From positions 46,539,842 to 46,603,841 of the forward strand of contig CM059569.1 of assembly GCA_030386875.1 (NCBI GenBank): 64,000 bases of DNA, given 5' to 3'. This document shows positions 47,657 through 58,532 of this stretch, piece by piece (position 1 is the first letter of the stretch; every line of letters starts with the position of its first letter). This DNA is from Morinoia aosen. Taxonomy: Eukaryota > Arthropoda > Malacostraca > Amphipoda > Talitridae. The position numbers were made by a program, and so were the translations under genes. The notes under the pieces are model-generated. The model was given only the letters and a program-made list of their open reading frames with translations, had not been told where the DNA came from and did no database searches.

Positions 47657-50479
47657 TACTTGAACTTGAACTTGAACTTGAGGGCCGACAGTGTCGGGGC
47701 CTTTGTAACGGCCTACAATTCCCTCCACAATTTTCACACAAAGAGTTCAGTGCCTGGTACCAGACTTGTCCACTAAACTACTCAGGATCTACGATCCTTG
47801 TCACAAGCCTCCATTGGAAGGCATCACCGGGACAGCCAGTGTGTCAAAACACCATCCCCCGGCACATTGGGTCATTACAGCCCATTCTACCAGACTGGCT
47901 CATTCCAGTCACTGTCTCTTACTCCAGGCACGCACAAGAAACACTTTCATAGCCTCAGTGATACTCGCATTACACTCCTGATCCAATCCAGCAAGACAGC
48001 TCATACCGCAATCATCTTCAGCACATCTGGCATTCCACTCATTCTCTCCATACTGCTCAGACACCACATTCATAAAACTCTCTCTCTCTTGCTCATACTT
48101 ACTACATTCCAGCACAAAATGCTCAATTGTTTCCTCTACTCCACTATTACACTGCTGACATAATCTGTTATTATTCTCATTCCATCTCCATGTACGTCTG
48201 TTCACACTCAATGACTTACATCTCACAGCAAACAAGAGTTGACTTCCAAAACTACCATCATAGAACATCTCAAACTTAGGTGCTTTCTTTTTCATATACC
48301 AGTTAAGTGTAGGCTTACGCATCATGCTAAGCTTCCACTTATTCAATCCATACTCTTTTGTTTGTCTCTCAATCTCTTTCTTCCACCTCTTGCAGTCCCA
48401 CTCAGGCCCTACACCTCCAACATATTTTAAACTCCAGTCATCCACAGGTCTCCCAATTCTAACATGAATAATCTTTTGCATACTGAGTTTCCTTGCATGC
48501 CCCCAACATACTTTCTCCCAATAGCTTACACTCAGATTCCATTCAAAGATTCGCCTTACCCACCTGCTATTCTGCATTCTTTCAATTCTCACCTTATAAT
48601 TCAGCACAGCTTTCATCATTCTTTCTGAAAATAGGCTCCACCCTAGGTCACCTCTAATGGCTTCTACAGCTGTCCATTTCGGAGCACCCAATGCTACACG
48701 TCCTACCTTATTGTGTATCACATCCAGCTTTTCAAGATCACTTCCATTCCAAGCAAGAGCACTCATACCATACATGACACTAGGTACAGCAAAATACTTC
48801 CACATTCCTCTCACACATTCGTACTTGTTTGCTCTGTATCTGGCCACACTACCTAACCGTCCACTCCACTGCATTGCTTTGGCCACTTTCTCACCTTTAG
48901 TTCTAGTACATCCATCTTCACTTATCATACAACCTAGATATTTGTATTCTTTTGTTCTACCTATTCTGATTTCTCCAATATTCCACAGTCTGTCTCTATC
49001 AGTCTCATCACTATTTATAACCATGACCTTACTTTTATCGGCACCAAAGTTCATCTTGAAATCTGTACTATATCCATTCACAATGTCAAGCATCCTTTGT
49101 AGTTCATGACCACATTCACTAACCACAACCACATCATCAGCATACAACAAACAGCTCAGTCTCTCATTACCAACTTTCAGTCCTAAACCACTCCCTCTCA
49201 GTCGAACTGCTAATTCTTCTGTGTACAATCCAAACAACAGGGGGGACAGAGTACAGCCCTGTCTCACTCCTCTAACACTCCTCACTTGCCCTGTTTCCAA
49301 ATTTCCTAACCTGTAGATAGCACTTCTGTTCTCATACAGACTCTGTACAATGTTCACTATTTTTCTGCTAAAACCAACTTTTCTCAAAATATCAAACAGC
49401 CTAACCCGATCCACTCTGTCATACGCCTTTTCAACATCCAGGAATGCCAAATATACCTTCTTGTTATCCTTCTTCATTCGCTCAATTATTTCACTCACTA
49501 CAAACAGATTATCCTCCCCCCGTCTATCTTGCCTAAAACCATTCTGTTCTTCTCCCAGGACTCCTAATTCCTCAACTAAATTTTTCATTCTCTCATTCAA
49601 AATACCACAAAAGATCTTACATACGGTGTCACCCAGTGCAATTGGTCTGTAATTTTCAAGTTCTTTCATACTCTTATGTCCACCCTTATGCAACAGAACT
49701 ACATTACACTTGTTCCAGTCATCCGGTACTCTTTCACTCTTCCATATCTCATCAAATAAACATTTCAACATACTGACTACACTCTCTCCTCCACATTTAT
49801 AGAACTCATATGGTATCTTATCAGGGCCACATGCCTTTCAATTTTTCACTTTCTTCAAAAAACTTACAATCTCTTCACACGTGATTTCGTCTTCCATTTG
49901 CAGTTCACGTTCATCTATCAGAAAATTTATTGGTTCATCATCTGTAGCCTGCTCATTCATTCCACCAATGTCCTCCCAGTATTCTTCAACTGCTTTCACC
50001 ATTTGCATCCTATCTTGCACACTGCAACCATTGACTACTAATTCATCAACTTGAACTTCACTACCTCTATCATTACCTTGTATAAACCTATACCAATCTT
50101 TTATTCCATCTGGACCTTTCTTTCTTAGATTTTCAACTTGGTGTCTCTCTTCTTTAACCCTAGCCTCATTGATCATTCTCTTTACTTTCTTCTGCTGGTC
50201 CTTGTACTCATTCCATACACTCTGCCATTCATCCTCAGTAATTCTGCGTCTTTCATACATTTTCCTCATACTGCGTTGTTTTTTATTTAAAGTCTTCCTT
50301 CTCGTTCGTTCTTCCTTTATCTCACTCGTAAACCACCTAGCATTCCCTGTACTTTTCCTGCATTTCATTCTACCGATCTTTTGCTCTGCCACATCATACA
50401 AGGTTCTTGCAATCTCCTTATTTAGGTCATTTACATTTCCACACCTAAAGTAAAGTAAAAGCACCTTATCTTTAACCCA
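47657..50479 (-). mobile_element. 5'-truncated non-LTR retrotransposon
   Basis: Runs on the minus strand from about 50479 to a (TTCAAG)n tail at 47658-47680. The 5' end, with endonuclease and any first frame, is missing. The 3' UTR ends in a small hairpin (CCGAC/GTCGG, 47685-47697) followed by the microsatellite tail, a plan used by several non-LTR lineages. No target duplication was identified. Confidence 0.82.
47909..50479 (-). pseudogene. Non-LTR reverse transcriptase, truncated, one nonsense codon
   Basis: A single minus frame runs from about 50479 to the stop at 47909, broken only by TGA at 49838-49840. The break sits just before a KACGPD motif, where related proteins usually have Gly, so GGA to TGA is a likely origin. 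The N-terminal part is charged and helical (49841-50464). RT motifs follow: ENYRPIALGDTVCKIF, LAFLDVEKAYDRV, RGVRQGCTLSPLLF and catalytic LLYADDVVVV (about 49130-49155). The C-terminus has a CCHC-like CQQCNSGVEETIEHFVLEC. The endonuclease is absent through truncation. The RT style suggests an APE-class lineage, but I cannot place the clade. The copy is dead: truncated, and interrupted unless the stop is suppressed. Confidence 0.88.
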
Positions 50480-51770
50480 TCAAAGAAAGTTCAACATCTT
50501 ACAATACAAGATAATTGAGCATTAGACATTTATAAGTTAGAAAGGATTCAAAAGTATTCAACATTTCACTGAAAAATTTTACCCATCCATATTTAGTTCT
50601 TCCCTGGTTTGCAGACCCAGCATCACTTGCGCAGGGCTCAACTATTTTCAGTAAACAGTCGTTTAATTGCAGCAGCGACCGGCGGTCTGGGCAGAGCGGT
50701 CGGTTGCACTCTAAAGTCATTACGCCCCACAGAGATTGCGTGGTCGCACTCCTGCTACGATATGCAAATCCATAGCAACTGAATTTAGTTCCAATTACTC
50801 CGTCTTGTCTTCAATGAATACGAAAGAGCCATAGTGTTAGCTTGCGTATATCGTTCATATTTCATGTAGAATAATGCTAACTTTAGGTTAATTACTATCT
50901 CTGTCTGTTTGTTATAAGTATTTCCATATCAGCATACACTTACTGCGTACTTTTAATCAATTATGTCTATCCAAATACGCCTCATAACATCAAAAATGTG
51001 AATAGGTTGCGTTGTGAACATTAACATGAAATTTTATGCATTTTCTTCCAGGTAATAGCTACTTCACTTGCAGAGTTAAATAAAAGTTTTAAAAGCATTT
51101 CCTGTGTATCAACGGAAAGAAAATTTTACATTTCTGATGGCTAGGCTCAAGACATTTGATAAAGTTGTATTTTATACATGTACTGTTTTCTACAGTTGAT
51201 GGGTGTAATTTAACAAAAATAAATAAAAAATTAATTGAGCACGGCACAATTCTCGTGCCCTGCTTTGTACCGCCGGCCTTAACGTCGCGATCCAGGGCGA
51301 CAGAATTATTTTTTGTTCTAACTATTCAATTAGGCGTTTTTCAGATTGTTTAATTTGGCTTGTCTTTAAATTACCTGATAGTGCCTTTTTCGAATTATCC
51401 AATATAGTCTTTTTTGATCATCCAATTATACCTCACTCAAGTTGATCAATTTGGCCTATCTCAAATTCTGCAGCTTGACCTTTTTCCAATTATGTAATTT
51501 ACATTTTTGTAGATTATCCAATTTGATATTTTTAAACCATCTTAATTGGCCTATTATCAAACAAAATTCGGCTGCAAAAGCCACTCAGATCCCGGTCAAC
51601 TCAGACAGAATGGCCTCTACGCTCAATTTTTTAGCAAGACCAAACTTGACATTTGCGGCTAGAAAAAAAGCTGGTCAGGCAACCCTACCCTGGACTGGAC
51701 ACGCGGTCAACACCCACTCAAAAAGTAATTAAGCAGCTTGATGAAGCTCCCCAGCCTGTCACAAGAGCAT
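50480..51770. other. No gene recognised; degenerate T-rich words
   Basis: At 51345-51560 words such as AATTATCCAATTTGGCC recur irregularly at about 30 bp, probably a decayed array. Confidence 0.4.
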
Positions 51771-51772
51771 CC

Positions 51773-51836
51773 TATTCAATATTCCACGTGGTTTGCCTCG
51801 CGTAATGATACCCTGCGCCTGCTATCCTCGTCATGC
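51773..51836. repeat. 64-bp direct repeat, left copy
   Basis: TATTCAATATTCCACGTGG through GCGCCTGCTATCCTCGTCAT matches 55951-56013 with about eight substitutions. The two copies bracket the TAA microsatellite and the R4/Dong-like insertion. Confidence 0.88.
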
Positions 51837-51882
51837 CATTTTTATCATTATATACGGCGCTTCGGCGATGAAACGCCGTACA

Positions 51883-51884
<2 letters not shown>

Positions 51885-51940
<56 letters not shown>
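51885..51940. repeat. (TAA)n microsatellite, 5' of the R4/Dong-like element
   Basis: About 18-19 uninterrupted ATA/TAA triplets directly precede the element. A TACGGCG...CGCCGTA inverted repeat lies just to the left (51853-51880). Confidence 0.95.
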
Positions 51941-51941
<1 letters not shown>

Positions 51942-54900
51942 GGTTATAGGTTATCTGTGGTTATCTGTGAATATCTGTGAATACTGAATAAGCAGACGCC
52001 GACTAAACTGTCCCCGCTGGCTGAGGGTAATCACTAACCGCATGGAAGCGCGCATAAAGAAACACCCCCCCCCCCCCAACGACGTGAACGGGACCCGTCA
52101 GTCTCCAACTGCGGGTGCCTCGTCCGGCAGTGTAAGCTCCCCGGGAACTAGTAGTGAACTACACGCAACTAGTGGACCGGATGGTTCGGGCGAACCCGGT
52201 CGTCAACGCACTACGAACCCAACTGCAGTACAGAAGCAGGCTCCAGTTGCTTGTGAAGCCGTGCGGGGCACGGCTCACTCGACGGCGACTACTCTAAGCA
52301 AACCAGGGAGAGCGGCAGACCGGTCACTGGAGACAGTGACCCCTCCTACCTCGCCGCCTCCCATTAACAGACGTCAACACGGAAAAAAGTGGACGAAGGA
52401 AGCCATGAAAACCCTTTGGATGTGCTACCTAAGAAGCGAACCCCAAACCCGAGGCTTTCGCAAACGTATGAGGCAAATCTGGGTCGACCTAGGCCTTCCA
52501 AACCACTCCGAGCAAATGCTGGCGAGCCAAATAAGAGAGATCAACCTCAAAAACCTCCTTACCAACGAGGAAAAAGAGCTCATAGCCAGCGAACTAAACA
52601 CGGAAGAAGGGGTTGACGAAACTAATCACCAGGCCGAAGCAAGAGCGTCTCCGATACCACCCGAAACTGAGACTCCAATCGTGACCACCGGAAATGACAC
52701 CGACCAAAGACCAGAAGACGACTCTTGCTCGAGCAATTACGCCACCGACGATGAAGCAGAAACGTCAGGAGCTGGAGCTGAGGTACCAAACCAGCTGAGG
52801 TACCACCAGATCAGCGACTCAGAACCTGACGATGCTTCAGACGTCGATTTAATAGCAGCACCTCCGCAACAAGCTGAAGTGCCAAACCGGTACCACCAAG
52901 CCGGCGACGCCGAACCGGAAACGGACGAGGCGGAACCCATCGCAGGGGAAGAACCTGTGGTGGACCGCCGAGACCTACCGGGAGATGAAGAGACTCTGCT
53001 CAACGAGCTGCACAATACCTACTTAACGCTCCTTCACGAATTTCCAAAAGAACAACTACCGAACCTCAGACACGTCCCATCGGGGAAGATCCTAGCAGCT
53101 ACTGCCAAGACTAATCATCTCATCGGCAGAATAAAGACTAGGAACATCACAGAAACTAACACCCTGATTCTGGCCGGAGCGTTCCTAGTCTCCAAAGAGC
53201 TTGCTCCTCCGCCGACAACCAACCGGCCGAGAGGAAAGAAAGATCCCCCGTGGAAACACAGAATCCAGAAAAGCATAGATGAGCTCCGGAAACATCTAAG
53301 GTGGATCTCGGAATGGAGACGTGGCAGACTAACCTGCAGAAACAAAAAGGCGGAACTCGAGGGTATCTACCACTGCAGGGAGGCAGGATTACAACTGGTA
53401 GAAGAAACCCTCAAACAAAGGCTGTCGGCAAAACGAAGCAAAATCCTCAGATATGAGAACAGAATCGCTGGCTTTCAACAGAACAAAATGTTCGCGACCA
53501 ACCAGTCACGATTCTACAAACAATTGCGCCACAGAAGTGACGAAATGGACGTTCCGGAAGCCGAAGGTACACGGCGCTTCTGGAGCGGCATTTGGAGCCA
53601 AGAGGTCCAGCATAACGCCGAGGCTGAATGGCTCCAAGGCATCACCAAAGACGTCAATCCGGACGAAGACCTCCGGATAACGGCGGCGCGATTACAAAAG
53701 CAAATAAGAAAAACGCAGAGCCGGAAGGCCCCCGGTCCAGATAAAGTTCAAGGTTACTGGATCAAGACCTTCAGCGCCCTCCACCCCAGACTGGTAGAAA
53801 ACCTGGACAGATGCTTAACATCAGGCACTGTGCCAGGCTGGATGACAACTGGAAGGACGGTGCTGATACAGAAGGATAAGGAAAAAGGATCAGCGGTGAG
53901 CAACTACAGACCCATTACATGTCTCCCGGTCATGTGGAAGATTCTCACCGGCATGATCTACGAGAGCATGTATCAGCACCTAGTGAGCCGCGACTACTTC
54001 CCTAACGAGCAAAAGGGATGTAGACGGGGAACGAGAGGGACGAAAGACCATCTTCTGCTCGATAAGCTGATCATGACCCACGCCAAAGCTAAACACAAGA
54101 ACCTTAGCATGGCGTGGATTGATTACAAAAAGGCCTTCGACATGGTCCCGCACTCATGGATCCTCGAATGTCTGGAGACATACGGAGTCGCAAGAAACGT
54201 CCGACGGCTGATCGCAACTACCATGCCTAACTGGAAGGTCCAGCTCACGTGTGCAAACGCTGAGCTGGGAGAGGTCAATATCCGTCGAGGAATCTTTCAA
54301 GGCGGCTCCCTATCTCCACTCTTGTTCGTACTGGCACTGGTCCCAATGACTCAGGTCCTCAACCACACGGGCTTGGGCTTCAAGTACGACCGCAATAACA
54401 GCCTCAACCACCTACTATACATGGACGATCTCAAGCGGTTCGCAAGATCCGCTAGTGAGATCGAAAGACTTGTGAAAGTTGTGCACGAATTCTCCCACGA
54501 CATCGGAATGGAATTCGGAATAAGCAAGTGCGGCCTCATCAACTTCGTGAGAGGCAAAGTCTCAGCAACTGAAGGTATCCACTTAGAGAACGAAACAATC
54601 GAACAGATCGAAGAAGAAGGATACAAATACCTAGGAGTGCTTGAACACGACAACGTTCTGCACACCGAGATGAAGGAAAAGATCAGGAAAGAATACTTCA
54701 GCAGAGTAAGGTTAATTTTAAAATCTAATCTCAACGGCGGCAACATCATCAAAGCCATCAACACATGGGCCGTACCGGTCATCAGGTACACCGCCGGAAT
54801 AGTTAAATGGACGAAGCTCGAACAAAAGCAGCTAGATGCGAAGACCAGAAAGCTGATGACCATCTTCAGGGCACTCTACCCCCGATCATGCACTGACAGG

Positions 54901-55914
54901 CTATACATCAAGAGAAAGGAAGGAGGAAGAGGTCTGCTTGAAGTGGAAGAGTGCATCCAAAGTGAGATCAGAGCACTCGGCCAGTACACGAGAGAGCACC
55001 AGGATCCTTGGATGAAACTGGTGTGGACATCGAAGACCCTGAAAGAGGAAGAGACCTCAGACACCAAAAATAGAGCAGCTAGAATCACACACACAAGCAA
55101 CGACCCAAAATGCCGGATGTGCAAAACCAAAGACGAAACCGTCAACCACCTGATCAGCGAGTGCTCGGCGCTGGCGCAGAGGGAATACAAGAGGAGGCAC
55201 GACAAGGTAGCAAAAACCCTACATTGGAACCTGTGCAAGACCCACAACTTCCCCTGCGCTGACCGCTGGTACCAGCACGAGCCCAAGACTGTGATGGAAA
55301 ACGACGACATCAAACTTCTCTACGACGTGCTCCACCAAACTGACAGGGCCATCACAGCCAGACGACCGGACATCGTCGTCGTTAACAAGACCCAGAACCA
55401 GATCAAGATCATCGACGTGGCAGTTCCGTACGACTCAAGAATCGTCGAAAAGGAGGCTGAGAAAATCCTCAAGTATCAAGACCTCCGGGTCGAGCTCGCC
55501 TCGACCCACGGCTGCCGCGCCGAGGTGGTTCCCATCGTGATTGGGACACTTGGGGCCTCAACCACCAATCTTGAAAGACATCTGGGTAGCATCGGCTGTG
55601 ATAAAATCCACCCTGGACTGCTGCAAAAGTCAGTTCTCCTGGGAACAGTCCACATTCTTCGCAAGGTGCTCGGATCAAACCGGACACTGAGCTGAAGCTA
55701 AACCCAATGAGACGAACTGAATTCGAATATGGAGAAGAGAAGAAGGCTGCGATCCTCAGGGTGCGGGACGCACCCCGGAACGCTACGCCTAGAGGGACCG
55801 AAGGCTGCGAAGGAAGGAAGAAGAGCGTAAAACATTCGATATACCACTTCCAACTGGAACATCCCGAGGACAACCCTACACCAGCCTTAACAACTCGGCT
55901 GTGGATCTGTTTCA
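51941..55914 (+). mobile_element. R4/Dong-type non-LTR element in a TAA microsatellite
   Basis: About 3.97 kb between TAA tracts at 51885-51940 and 55915-55932. It holds one long frame, a ~100-bp 5' UTR and a ~220-bp 3' UTR. Dong elements are known to insert into TAA repeats, and the RT plus restriction-like endonuclease layout here agrees. The copy seems full-length and intact. Confidence 0.87.
52042..55695 (+). CDS. R4/Dong-like reverse transcriptase with restriction-like endonuclease
   Basis: 1217 residues from an ATG at 52042, uninterrupted. The N-terminus (1-110) is Pro/Thr/Ser-rich and includes a run of prolines encoded by a C12 tract. Residues about 110-165 (KKWTKEAMKTLWMCYLRSE onward) look like a Myb/SANT-type DNA-binding helix set. 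An acidic linker follows (about 200-310). RT begins near 555 (RKAPGPDKVQGYW), with NYRPITCLPVMWK, WIDYKKAFDMVPH, FQGGSLSPLLF and catalytic YMDD at about 793. The C-terminus has a CX2CX8HX4C finger (CRMCKTKDETVNHLISEC, about 1023-1040), then RRHDKV, and a PD-(D/E)xK-like endonuclease core: RRPDIVVV (about 1109) and KIIDVAVPYD (about 1121). This order matches R2/R4-class elements that cut a defined site. All catalytic motifs are present, so activity is plausible. Confidence 0.92.
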   Translation: MEARIKKHPPPPNDVNGTRQSPTAGASSGSVSSPGTSSELHATSGPDGSGEPGRQRTTNPTAVQKQAPVACEAVRGTAHSTATTLSKPGRAADRSLETVTPPTSPPPINRRQHGKKWTKEAMKTLWMCYLRSEPQTRGFRKRMRQIWVDLGLPNHSEQMLASQIREINLKNLLTNEEKELIASELNTEEGVDETNHQAEARASPIPPETETPIVTTGNDTDQRPEDDSCSSNYATDDEAETSGAGAEVPNQLRYHQISDSEPDDASDVDLIAAPPQQAEVPNRYHQAGDAEPETDEAEPIAGEEPVVDRRDLPGDEETLLNELHNTYLTLLHEFPKEQLPNLRHVPSGKILAATAKTNHLIGRIKTRNITETNTLILAGAFLVSKELAPPPTTNRPRGKKDPPWKHRIQKSIDELRKHLRWISEWRRGRLTCRNKKAELEGIYHCREAGLQLVEETLKQRLSAKRSKILRYENRIAGFQQNKMFATNQSRFYKQLRHRSDEMDVPEAEGTRRFWSGIWSQEVQHNAEAEWLQGITKDVNPDEDLRITAARLQKQIRKTQSRKAPGPDKVQGYWIKTFSALHPRLVENLDRCLTSGTVPGWMTTGRTVLIQKDKEKGSAVSNYRPITCLPVMWKILTGMIYESMYQHLVSRDYFPNEQKGCRRGTRGTKDHLLLDKLIMTHAKAKHKNLSMAWIDYKKAFDMVPHSWILECLETYGVARNVRRLIATTMPNWKVQLTCANAELGEVNIRRGIFQGGSLSPLLFVLALVPMTQVLNHTGLGFKYDRNNSLNHLLYMDDLKRFARSASEIERLVKVVHEFSHDIGMEFGISKCGLINFVRGKVSATEGIHLENETIEQIEEEGYKYLGVLEHDNVLHTEMKEKIRKEYFSRVRLILKSNLNGGNIIKAINTWAVPVIRYTAGIVKWTKLEQKQLDAKTRKLMTIFRALYPRSCTDRLYIKRKEGGRGLLEVEECIQSEIRALGQYTREHQDPWMKLVWTSKTLKEEETSDTKNRAARITHTSNDPKCRMCKTKDETVNHLISECSALAQREYKRRHDKVAKTLHWNLCKTHNFPCADRWYQHEPKTVMENDDIKLLYDVLHQTDRAITARRPDIVVVNKTQNQIKIIDVAVPYDSRIVEKEAEKILKYQDLRVELASTHGCRAEVVPIVIGTLGASTTNLERHLGSIGCDKIHPGLLQKSVLLGTVHILRKVLGSNRTLS

Positions 55915-55932
55915 ATAATAATAATAATAATA
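55915..55932. repeat. (TAA)n microsatellite, 3' of the R4/Dong-like element
   Basis: About six AAT triplets, then TATTATTATATTAATAAT. With the left tract it represents the split or duplicated target. Confidence 0.9.
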
Positions 55933-55950
55933 TTATTATATTAATAATCA

Positions 55951-56013
55951 TATTCAATATTTCACATGGTTTGTCTCGCGTAATGAAACCTTGCGCCTGC
56001 TATCCTCGTCATG
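55951..56013. repeat. 64-bp direct repeat, right copy
   Basis: Partner of 51773-51836 (TATTCAATATTTCACATGG ... GCGCCTGCTATCCTCGTCAT). Confidence 0.88.
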
Positions 56014-56331
56014 TGTGACGTGGAATGTTTTCCATCATGACATTCTCCCTTTGATCTATTAAACATTTCTCGTATGGTATGAAATAATGGATCTGCGGGT
56101 TGGTGTGATAATTTGTTTATTTTGCTTTCAAGGTTTGCAATGCGTTTGACTTTTGGCATCTATTCCTCTTATCTATGTCGTATTGTGTGCTTTCATTTGA
56201 CGTATTTGAAGCTGCGGCCTCGCTCAATTTTTGAGTCTAATCAAGATTGTATCAACCAAACAATGATTAAAGTTCTTAACCAAAATTCATCTCCCGCCCA
56301 ATTTACAGTTTCTTGGCGATGAACCCTCAAG
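56014..56331. other. Spacer, nothing recognised
   Basis: No repeat or gene can be supported here. Confidence 0.45.
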
Positions 56332-56690
56332 GCTGTGGTGAGCAAGACCCAATTTTGGCCAGACGCTGGTGAACAAGACCCAATTTTGACCAGGCGCTGG
56401 TGAACAAGACCCAATTTTTGCCAAACGCTGGTGAGCAAGACCCAATTTTGGCCAGACGCTGGTGAACAAGACCCAATTTTGACCAGGCGCTGGTGAACAA
56501 GACCCAATTTTTGCCAAACGCTGGTGAGCAAGACCCAATTTTGGCCAGACGCTGGTGAGCAAGATCCAATTTTGGCCAGACGCTGATGAACAAGAACCAA
56601 TTTTGGCCAGACGCTGGTGAGCAAGATCCAATTTTGGCCAGACGCTGGTGAACAAGACCCAATTTTGGCCAGACGCTGGTGAACAACACC
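56332..56690. repeat. 31-bp tandem array (about 12 units)
   Basis: Units GACGCTGGTGAGCAAGACCC followed by AATTTTGGCCA. A three-unit super-period (93 bp) is visible in the left half, where variants GACCAGGCG and TGCCAAACG alternate. All three minus frames stay open because 31 is not a multiple of three and the unit lacks stops. Confidence 0.95.
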
Positions 56691-57190
56691 CTCGTGAACA
56701 AGATCCTGATTTACAAGACACAAGCGAATCAGGTGCAGATGAAGAAGAATTTCGTTAGCAAGACCCTGGTTCACAATACGCTGCTAAAAAAACTGCTTAT
56801 AAAAATCCTACTCAATAATATCCTGCTTCACAAGACCTTTCTTAACAAGACCCGGCTTAATAAAGCTCTACTTAACAAGACCCTACTCTTCGCTAACAAA
56901 ACCGTGCTCAAGAAGATCCTGATTAACAAGACCCTTTTTAACAAGGCCTTGTTCATCAAAACTTTGTTTAAAAAAAACCCACTTAATAAGACCCTGTTTA
57001 ACAAGGCCTTGCTTAGCAAGACCCTGCTTAGCAAGACCCTGCTTAGTAGACCCTGTTTAACAAAACCTTAGCTAACAAAACCCTGTTTAACAAGGCCCTG
57101 CTTATAAAGACCCTGATTAACGATACTCTGTTTAACAAGACCCCAGCTAACAAGACCCCGCTTAATAAGGCCTACTTAACAAGACCCTGG
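56691..57190. repeat. 15-bp degenerate tandem array
   Basis: Units such as AACAAGACCCTGCTT recur about 30 times with heavy divergence. In one + frame (56679-57071) they read as five-residue repeats (LLNKT, LFNKA, LLSKT). The last unit at left grades into the 31-bp family, which shares AACAAGACCC, so the two arrays may be related. Confidence 0.85.
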
Positions 57191-58158
57191 TTTGCCGGAA
57201 GCCGGTAATGGCGTCAGAAAAAACGTTAGCGGCGCAGCTTGCCTTTTTTCCTCGGCTGTGAAGTCAAAGCCTTTGCTCAGAATACCAAGGTAAGTAATTC
57301 AAGCTTTGAGATGATGAATTCCTGTAAATTGTAAGTTAATGTACAAATATACAAAATATACAATGTAAAAAACAAAAAACATTAAACAGCATGTAACATT
57401 TTTAAAAACAAACAAAACATGTACAAAAACTTGATTACTTGGAATGTTAGATATTTGTTTGAAATCGTCTAGCGAGCTTTGAAAATTAGGTACATAAACT
57501 TGTTGTATTTCATAGCTATATAATACATTGAATCTATCACTGATTTGTTCGTTCCAAATATTATTGGTGACTTCTCGTGGGAAAAAAAATTGATTTTTTG
57601 CATAGTATATGCAAAACATGGAAAATAATGAAACAAAATAAAATGGATTATCAACTTTTCAAATCAGACCAAAAATTTTGTTGTGTCTCACAGCATGAAA
57701 TTACACCAGTAAAACAAACAGTTCAACCGATTAGCTGCCTTTCAAAATGATTAAATGAGAAACACAACAAATAGTGCGAACAGCGTACCATCTCATGCGT
57801 CATTATACATACACATCATCTCCAACGGGACAGCCAGTTAATCTGATTTAGATGCACAACGCGCACAACAAAATTTGAGAATTTGAAAAAATTTTACGCT
57901 AGGAATGTAATTGTTCTCACTAATTTAAGTGGAAAGCGTTAATGAAGCGACAAAAATGGTTAAATGACATTCCGAATAGAGTTGCTATTATTGAATTTCA
58001 TGCAATTTTATTTAAAATAATAGATAAGGCGAAATTTCCGGCTGGATCCACGTATTTCAACACCAATCATCATTTGCGAAGTATAAAAGTACGCATGATT
58101 TTTGTCACCGAACTGCATCCGCAGAAATCTTTTATTTTGCTACATTACCGAAACAGCA
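57191..58158. other. No gene recognised
   Basis: A minus frame of 106 codons (57299-57619) in A/T-rich sequence is unsupported. Confidence 0.4.
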
Positions 58159-58263
58159 ATCAGCTCACAGCAAAGTTAGAGACACATCTGACAATGACTC
58201 TAGTCTCTATAGAAATTAGCAGCGTAACCTGGATACCTTGAGTCAGCACCACACATCCAACAT
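58159..58263. repeat. 105-bp direct repeat, left of MITE copy 2
   Basis: Starts ATCAGCTCACAGC, contains TCTCTATAGAAATTAGCA and GGATACCTT, and ends at the first base of the MITE. It matches 58533-58638 at an offset of 374-375. Confidence 0.88.
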
Positions 58264-58532
58264 CACGGTAGAGGAAACAAGGCAGGTTTAAATCAGACTT
58301 TTTTCGTTGACGGCGTGGTTTTGCAGACGTAACGGCAACGAACCAATATCTGAGCTCATATTGCATCTAGTAGCACTGCTACCAAAAAATCTGGCTCCCC
58401 TATTGGCCTAACGACATTGCATTTTAGTGACGTCATCAAGTTTGTTTGAAATGAAGCCTTTCTATTGGCTAACCAAACAAGAGGAGGCGTATTTTCTTCC
58501 ATAGAAATAACTACCTTGTTTCCTCTACCGTG
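58264..58532. mobile_element. hAT-like MITE, copy 2 (269 bp)
   Basis: Termini CACGGTAGAGGAAACAAGG and its inverted partner match copy 1 at 17580-17851; the interior is clearly homologous but diverged by roughly a fifth. It keeps one TGACGTCA (58428-58435) and the CTATTGGCCTAACGACA block. No 8-bp target duplication is present. Instead 105-bp direct repeats abut both ends. Confidence 0.9.

Noticed and set aside
56241-56774. Three overlapping minus-strand repeat proteins
   Set aside because: All three frames of a 31-bp array are open simply because the unit has no stop codon; the same peptides rotate among frames.
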